Origin: an uncultured Pseudomonadota bacterium
GTDB lineage: Bacteria; Myxococcota_A; UBA796; SXON01
Assembly (NCBI GenBank): GCA_903921785.1
Contig: CAIXRH010000084.1
Coordinates: 1 to 64,000 of the forward strand
Direction: 5' to 3'
Length of the DNA: 64,000 nt
Shown here: one piece after another, positions 59,631 to 64,000 of the stretch
How positions within the stretch are numbered: the stretch's first letter is position 1
Layout of the letters: the number at the start of each line of letters is the position of its first letter
The notes under the pieces: generated by a model
Seen by the model: the letters and a program-made list of their open reading frames with translations, nothing else
Database searches by the model: none
Told to the model about the DNA's origin: nothing
Made by a program: the position numbers and the translations under genes

Positions 59631-60630
59631 TCTTCGCTCTGACACCGTCACCCGGCCCACCGCGGCCATGCGCCGCGCGATGGCCGACGCCGAGGTCGGC
59701 GACGACGTCTTCGGCGAGGACCCCACGGTGAACCGGCTGGAGGCGCGCGTGGCCGAGCTGCTCGGGAAGGAGACCGCGATCTTCGTGCCCAGCGGCACCA
59801 TGGCGAACCAGATCGCGATCCGCGTGCTCACCGAGCCGGGGGACGAGGTGATCCTCGAGGCCGACGCGCACCCGTTCCACTACGAAGCCGGCGGCGCCGC
59901 GGTGATCGCCGGGGTCACGCTGCGGCTGGTCGCGGGCGTGCGCGGCGTGCTCGACCCGGCGGTGGTGCGCGCGGTGGTCCGGCCGCCCAACGTTCACCAC
60001 GCCCCGCCGCGGCTGCTCTCCGTGGAGAACACCGCCAACCGCGGTGGCGGCACCGTGATCTCCGTGGAACGCTGCGTGGAATTGGCGAACGTCGCCCGCG
60101 ACGCGGGCATGCACTCCCACCTCGACGGTGCCCGGCTCTGGAACGCCCACGTCGCCACCGGCCGCCCGCTCGGAGAGTTCGCGGGGCCGTTCACGGTCGC
60201 CAACGTCTGCTTCAGCAAGGGGCTCGGCGCGCCGATCGGCTCGGTGTGGACGGGGCCACGGTCTCTGGCAGAGAAAGCTCGGCGAACGCGGAAGATGCTC
60301 GGCGGCGGCATGCGGCAGGCGGGGATCCTCGCGGCGGCCGCGCTCCACGCCCTCGACCACCACGTGGCCCGGCTCGCGGACGACCACGCTCGCGCCCGCG
60401 CGCTGTGGGAGGGGCTCCGGGCCGCCGGGCTGGACGTGGAGGCCGCGCCCGAGACGAACATCGTGTACGTCCGGGTGGCCGACGCGCCGGTGTTCGCGAA
60501 CCGCCTCGGCGAAGCGGGCGTTCGCGTGGTCGCCGTCGCCGCGGACCGGGTGCGCTTCGTCACCCACCTGGACGTGGACGATGCGGGGATCACGTACGCG
60601 ATCTCGGTTTGTGCCCGGCTGGTCGGCTGA
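59620..60630 (+). CDS. ltaE: low-specificity L-threonine aldolase
   Basis: 336-residue fold-type I PLP enzyme cleaving L-threonine/allo-threonine to glycine and acetaldehyde. [10 protein letters not shown] at the N-terminus, the PLP-phosphate-binding [23 protein letters not shown] (PLP-binding Asp) and the Schiff-base Lys in [12 protein letters not shown] are all present. ATG lies inside the gpmI end in another frame, so the two are co-translated. Confidence 0.93.
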
Positions 60631-60903
60631 TCCGGTCTGACCCTGATGAAGATCGATCGCTCGTCGCGGCGACGCTGAGCGAGCCCGTGCAGCAAGCCCG
60701 AAGTGGGCCAGCCCCGGCGGGCTTCCCGGCGTCGCGTGAAAACGTTGTCCTTGTTCGCCGACGGTGCAGGATGAGATGACGGGCCCGAAGTGGGCCAGGC
60801 GTGTGACGTCGCCAACGGCGGGAATCCCGCCAACCCAGCGCCGCGTCCTCGCCGGGTGAGCGGATACCAGGGTCAAACCGTCTGATCTCCAGAGGACACC
60901 GGT

Positions 60904-60932
60904 GGCGACCGCCCGGCCTGCGGCCGGTCGCC
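60904..60932. terminator. hairpin in the ltaE downstream gap
   Basis: GGCGACCG and CGGTCGCC, perfect 8-bp arms around 13 nt with further internal GGCC pairing. With the next stem it forms a bidirectional terminator region between ltaE and the convergent gene. Confidence 0.5.
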
Positions 60933-60945
60933 GGGCTCTCTCTGC

Positions 60946-60960
60946 GGCCCCTGCGGGGCC
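60946..60960. terminator. second hairpin in the ltaE downstream gap
   Basis: GGCCCC and GGGGCC around TGC, a perfect 6-bp stem 13 nt after the first hairpin. Confidence 0.4.
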
Positions 60961-61011
60961 TCCGTTCGATCCCTGTCGCGGCGCCGCCGCAGCCGTGGTC
61001 GTCCGGCGGGG

Positions 61012-61689
61012 CTACCCGATGCCGAACTGGTCCTGGTCGAGCAGCGCGAGGTCTGCGTGGTTCCAGGAGGGCTTCAGGAGCATGTAGGCGAAGGTGGTCT
61101 CGGCCGGGATGGTGACCGTGGACGAGTTCCCGCCGGAGCCCGCGACGGAAGCCGTGGCGGTGAGGTCCACGGCGCCGGTCTTCATCGAGGGCGTGAGCGA
61201 CAGCCCGCCGCTGGAGGTGAGCTTGTCGGCGAGCGTCGCCTCCATCACCACCCAGATCTCGTTGCAGATCCGGGCGCTCGGGCCGCACGCCTTGAACGTG
61301 GCGAGCCGCTCGGCGTCGGCGATGAGCGCCCGCTTCATGTCGTTGGCCTCGACGATGATCTTCACCAGCCGCAGGTGTCCGGTGGACGAGAACGCGGTCT
61401 TGGTGTTGGCCGAGGCGGCGATCTCGGCGGGGGTGGCTCCGATCGCGGCCGTCACCTTCGCGGAGAGGGTGGTGTCGAAGGTGGAGTCGCTGGTGAAGTC
61501 GATCGCCACCGCCGGGAGCGTGCGGGCGTCGAACGGGCCCGCGACGGTGTCTTGCACCACGAGGTGGGGGGTCACCAGCACGTTGCCCTTCTGGCCAAAC
61601 GAGCCGAGGAGCACATTCTCGGCGCCACCCCGGAAGTAGTGGAGGCCCTCGAAGATGAACTGGGCAGGGTGCAGCGTGGCGGTGGGCAT
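61012..61689 (-). CDS. 225-residue protein of unknown function, possible gasdermin-like pattern
   Basis: No signal peptide. The N-terminal third reads ENVLLGSFGQKGNVLVTPHL; the middle has FDTTLSAKVTAAIGATPAEI, strand HLRLVKIIVEA, and a helical ALIADAERLATFKACG; then NEIWVVMEATLADKLTSSGG, AVDLTATASVAGSGGN and STVTIPAETTFAYMLLKP. The order of the last blocks (VV-x-E-x-L-x-x-x-K, Gly/Ser-rich hairpins, VTIP-x-x-T-x-FA) recalls the two pore-inserting hairpin regions of gasdermins. The N-terminal Cys used for palmitoylation in characterised bacterial gasdermins is absent, and no protease gene is adjacent. Start ATG at 61689 follows GGAG. The gasdermin reading is a hypothesis at about 0.3; the gene itself is well supported. 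Confidence 0.75.
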   Translation of the reverse strand: MPTATLHPAQFIFEGLHYFRGGAENVLLGSFGQKGNVLVTPHLVVQDTVAGPFDARTLPAVAIDFTSDSTFDTTLSAKVTAAIGATPAEIAASANTKTAFSSTGHLRLVKIIVEANDMKRALIADAERLATFKACGPSARICNEIWVVMEATLADKLTSSGGLSLTPSMKTGAVDLTATASVAGSGGNSSTVTIPAETTFAYMLLKPSWNHADLALLDQDQFGIG

Positions 61690-61766
61690 GGCGTCTCCAC
61701 GTGGGAGTACGGAGGCTACCACACCCCGGGACCTGCGCCCTCGACCGACCCGTACGACCGAGGGGT

Positions 61767-62078
61767 TCAGCCCTGAGGAAGCCCACTCGCGAGTGCCTTC
61801 TTCACGATCCGTAGCTCGCGCTGCTGACCGCGCGCCCGTGCCTGACGCACCAGCTCCTCTCGTGTGCGCGGCGTCGCCCTCGTGGTGAGCCCATCGCGCA
61901 CGAGCCCGCGGGTGACCGCCGCCACCTGCTCCACCGCAGCGGCGAACGCCGCCTCGTTCTCCTTCGACGGTCGGGTGGTCCCCGACACCTTCCGGACGTA
62001 CTGCAACGCCGCGGCCGCGATCTCCTCATCGGTGGCAGGCGGCGCGAAGTTGAACAACGGCCGGATGTTCCGACACAT
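61767..62078 (-). CDS. DUF2277 family protein
   Basis: 103 residues opening with the DUF2277 signature MCRNIRPLFNFAPPATDEEI, then AAALQYVRKVSGTTRPSKENEAAFAAAVE and a basic C-terminus. Role unknown in any organism as far as I know; a Cys at position 2 is conserved. Start overlaps the end of the surface-protein gene as ATGA, so it is translationally coupled to it; the 225-residue gene follows after 77 nt. Confidence 0.9.
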   Translation of the reverse strand: MCRNIRPLFNFAPPATDEEIAAAALQYVRKVSGTTRPSKENEAAFAAAVEQVAAVTRGLVRDGLTTRATPRTREELVRQARARGQQRELRIVKKALASGLPQG

Positions 62079-64000
62079 CAGAAGCCGCCGAAGCCCAAGG
62101 TGTACACCGTGGAGCCGCTGCCCCAGGCGAGATCGTCCCAGCCGTCGCCGTCCTGGTCGCCGATGAAGTCGAGGCTGAACTTGCCGCCCGCGACGGTCAG
62201 GTCCGCGTCGTTGTTGGTGGCGCTCCCGCTCAGCGGCCCCCAGAAGATGCGGCCGGTGTTGTCGCCGGCGCCGGTGCTCAGGGAGCTGCCGACCCGGGTG
62301 TAGTAGCCGTGGGCGAAGCCGAGGTCCGCGTCGCCGTCCTGGTTCACGTCGTGCGCGGTGAGCCAGCCGCCCACCCGATCGTTGGCGTCCACCCCGACGA
62401 TCGCTGCCGTGGCGGAGGTGTACGCGATGCTGCCCGCGGAGGGCCCGTTGAACACGAAGATCGCGCCCGCCGCGGTGGTCGCGCCCGAGGCGTACTGCGG
62501 CGAGCCGATGTAGAGGTCCATGGCGCCGTCGCCGTTGTTGTCGCCCGCCGCGACCGAGTAGCCGAACCAGCCCGAGGCCCCCGAGTACTTGGTGTCGGCG
62601 TCGGTGAGCGCGAGCGTCCCGGTGATCGGCCCGTCGTACACGTACACGGCGGCGGTGCCGCGGGAGCCGATGCTGAGGTCCTCGGTCCCGTCCCCGTTGA
62701 CGTCGGCGGCGAGGAGCGAGGTGCCGATGCGATCCCCATAGGCGGCGCCGTTGATGGTCGCCAGCGGCGCGGCCGTGGCGAGCCCGCCGGTCGCCGCGCC
62801 GGACTCGATCCACACCACGCCGGAGTACGCCACGGCGCCCGTGCCGGCCTGCGCGGCGATCACCGCCTCGCCGATGTTGTCGCCGTTCTGGTCATCGAGG
62901 AGGGCGACCTCGTCGGCGATCCAGGAAGAAGCAGCCCCGTCCCAGCGGGCCTGGGCGGCCGAGACGCTGGTGTCGGAGAGCGCACCTGTGAACAGGTACG
63001 CGGCGCCGGCGCTGGCCCCACCGTCCGCCGCGTCGGGCGCGCCGACGAGCAGGTCCGCGTAGCCGTCGCCGTCGATGTCCCGCGCGGCGAGGGAGTGGCC
63101 GAAGCTCCCCGCGATGTCGTCGTCGGCGACCTCGATGTCGGACGCCATGTCCACCGTGCCGGTGGACGGGCCGCGGACGACGAAGACGGCGCCGTAGTCG
63201 TCCGCCGCGGAGGCGGCGCCAGGGGGCGCGTACTCGATCGAACCCCAGAAGGCGTCGTCCACCCCGTCGTTGTCGGCGTCCGCCCAGGCCAGGGACTGGT
63301 AGTTCCATGTGTTCAGCGAGCGTGAGGCGTCGGCGTCGCTCGTGGCGATCGAGCTGCCCCAGGTGTCGCAGGTGGCGAGGGCGGCGGCTTCGGTGCCGGA
63401 GCAGTCGTTGACCACGCCGTCCCCGCAGACCTCGGTCGCGCCCGGGTAGACGCCGACGTTGGTGTCGTCGCAGTCGTCGCCACTGCTGGTGGAGCCGGAG
63501 GGCGCCGTGCAGGCGGTGGTGGAGGTCGTCGCGTCGCCGTGGCCGTCGCCGTCGGCGTCGGTGTACCAGGTCGACGCGCCCACGCCCTCGTCGACCGTGC
63601 CGTTGCAGTTGTCGTCTACGCTGTTGCACGCCTCGGTGGCGCCGGGGTGGACGGAGGCGCTGGTCTCGTCGCAGTCGCCGCCGGTGGAGACCCAGGTTGC
63701 CCCTGGATCGGTGCAGGCCACGCTGGGGCTCCCGGTGTCTCCGTAGGTGTCCCCGTCGGTGTCCTCGTACCAAGTGACCGCGTCCACCGCGCTGTCGTCG
63801 ACCACGCCGTCACAGTCTTCGTCGACGAGGTCGCAGGTCTCGGTGGCGCCGGGGTGGATCCCCGAGTCGCCGTCGTCGCAGTCCGTGGAATTACTCACGT
63901 AGCCGGCGGCGGCGAAGCAGCTGGTGGTGGTGACCGCCAGGTCCCCGAAACGGTCGCCGTCGGTGTCGGCGTAGAAGGTGGCCTTGTCGGTGGCGTTGTC
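62078..64000 (-). CDS. MopE-type metal-binding and FG-GAP repeat surface protein (5' end outside window)
   Basis: The frame is open to the right edge, so the N-terminus is missing; 640 residues are visible. The N-terminal visible part has repeated MopE/copper-binding-type units: CDDGDSGIHPGATETCDLVDEDCDG, CDETSASVHPGATEACNSVDDNCNG and CDDTNVGVYPGATEVCGDG, each preceded by a DTDGDxYGD-type calcium motif. The rest contains about seven FG-GAP/VCBS propeller repeats (DIDGDGYADLLVGAP, DVNGDGTEDLSIGS, DNNGDGAMDLYIGSP, DQDGDGWDDLAWGS). Typical of large, secreted myxobacterial surface or adhesion proteins. Confidence 0.9.
   Translation of the reverse strand, partial: DNATDKATFYADTDGDRFGDLAVTTTSCFAAAGYVSNSTDCDDGDSGIHPGATETCDLVDEDCDGVVDDSAVDAVTWYEDTDGDTYGDTGSPSVACTDPGATWVSTGGDCDETSASVHPGATEACNSVDDNCNGTVDEGVGASTWYTDADGDGHGDATTSTTACTAPSGSTSSGDDCDDTNVGVYPGATEVCGDGVVNDCSGTEAAALATCDTWGSSIATSDADASRSLNTWNYQSLAWADADNDGVDDAFWGSIEYAPPGAASAADDYGAVFVVRGPSTGTVDMASDIEVADDDIAGSFGHSLAARDIDGDGYADLLVGAPDAADGGASAGAAYLFTGALSDTSVSAAQARWDGAASSWIADEVALLDDQNGDNIGEAVIAAQAGTGAVAYSGVVWIESGAATGGLATAAPLATINGAAYGDRIGTSLLAADVNGDGTEDLSIGSRGTAAVYVYDGPITGTLALTDADTKYSGASGWFGYSVAAGDNNGDGAMDLYIGSPQYASGATTAAGAIFVFNGPSAGSIAYTSATAAIVGVDANDRVGGWLTAHDVNQDGDADLGFAHGYYTRVGSSLSTGAGDNTGRIFWGPLSGSATNNDADLTVAGGKFSLDFIGDQDGDGWDDLAWGSGSTVYTLGFGGF

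Larger units (their letters stand above)
60631..61011. repeat. intergenic region with dispersed repeat, copy B, and two hairpins
   Basis: This 381-nt gap between convergent genes holds copy B of the repeat (about 60650-60888), sharing exact blocks with copy A: GCTGAGCGAGCCCGTGCA at 60674-60691, a 20-bp block at 60746-60765 and the end block at 60837-60864. A duplicated phrase, CCCGAAGTGGGCCAG, occurs at 60698 and 60784. The right part holds the two hairpins listed separately. Antisense reading frames through it have no start-site support. Confidence 0.75.

Overview
The window is a GC-rich, gene-dense bacterial chromosome segment that looks like an uncultured Myxococcota (former Deltaproteobacteria) relative. 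The signs are a MYXO-CTERM-type C-terminus (19003-20145), a MopE-type metal-binding/FG-GAP surface protein (62078-64000), many lipoproteins whose N-termini carry Asp-Thr-Ser linkers, sigma-54 promoters, and a clade II (Sec-exported) nitrous oxide reductase cluster. I see no rRNA, tRNA, CRISPR array, insertion sequence or prophage. The assignment is inference from gene content.

Layout. 121-4187 (minus): stringent-response and nucleotide operon rhodanese-like / yicC / gmk / relA, without the rpoZ gene that often sits between gmk and relA/spoT. 4249-6075: an FGE-fold lipoprotein and a lipoprotein of unknown function. 6165-12997 (minus): an AddAB-type helicase-nuclease pair. 13139-14070: an sdpR-sdpI autorepressor/immunity pair behind two matching palindromic operators. 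14200-20145: four exported proteins (CotH kinase-fold multidomain lipoprotein, two Asp-Thr linker lipoproteins, one MYXO-CTERM protein). 20254-21524: manA and a convergent Rrf2-family regulator with a Cys3-His cluster signature.

21745-28012 is the metabolic centrepiece: nosZ, a lipoprotein cytochrome c, a NosB-like membrane protein, nosD, nosF, nosL and nosY, packed with 1-nt gaps or ATGA overlaps and preceded by a close match to a -24/-12 sigma-54 promoter. NosZ reduces N2O; the cytochrome and membrane protein probably deliver electrons; NosDFYL probably serve copper-site maturation. The divergent Rrf2 protein is the obvious local sensor candidate. A fasciclin lipoprotein (28167-28724) and an Aer-like PAS chemoreceptor (28947-30560) follow. 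The fasciclin gene and an exported amidase gene (36819-38255) also have -24/-12 promoters, so three envelope or periplasmic genes may share sigma-54 control.

30599-36643 (minus) holds a POTRA-less Omp85-like barrel translationally coupled to a B12-type radical SAM protein, two proteins of unknown function and a von Willebrand A membrane protein. 36819-43179 holds the amidase, an SGNH hydrolase, a hotdog thioesterase, rlmN and two tandem paralogous lipoproteins. 43264-47692 is a compact run mtnP, PilF-like TPR lipoprotein, rodZ-like, mgtE-like and recO. 47697-53926 holds small lipoproteins and membrane proteins, recD2, and a metallophosphoesterase-like protein lacking its metal motifs. 54056-57418 (minus) is ndh, an alpha/beta hydrolase and a D-amino-acid-oxidase-like flavoprotein. 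57497-60630 is a membrane protein, gpmI and ltaE. 61012-64000 (minus) is a small protein with a possible gasdermin-like pattern, a DUF2277 protein and the truncated MopE/FG-GAP protein.

Cross-cutting patterns: extremely short, charge-free lipoprotein signal peptides (in two cases the start is pinned by a sigma-54 promoter); -10-like TAC(A/G)(C/G)T boxes only 6-8 nt before start codons, suggesting leaderless or very short leaders; a GATACA codon pair recurring in Asp-Thr linkers of otherwise GC-biased genes; and a dispersed intergenic repeat in three places. The strongest candidate for something undescribed is the gasdermin-like call at 61012-61689, but it rests on pattern recognition only.
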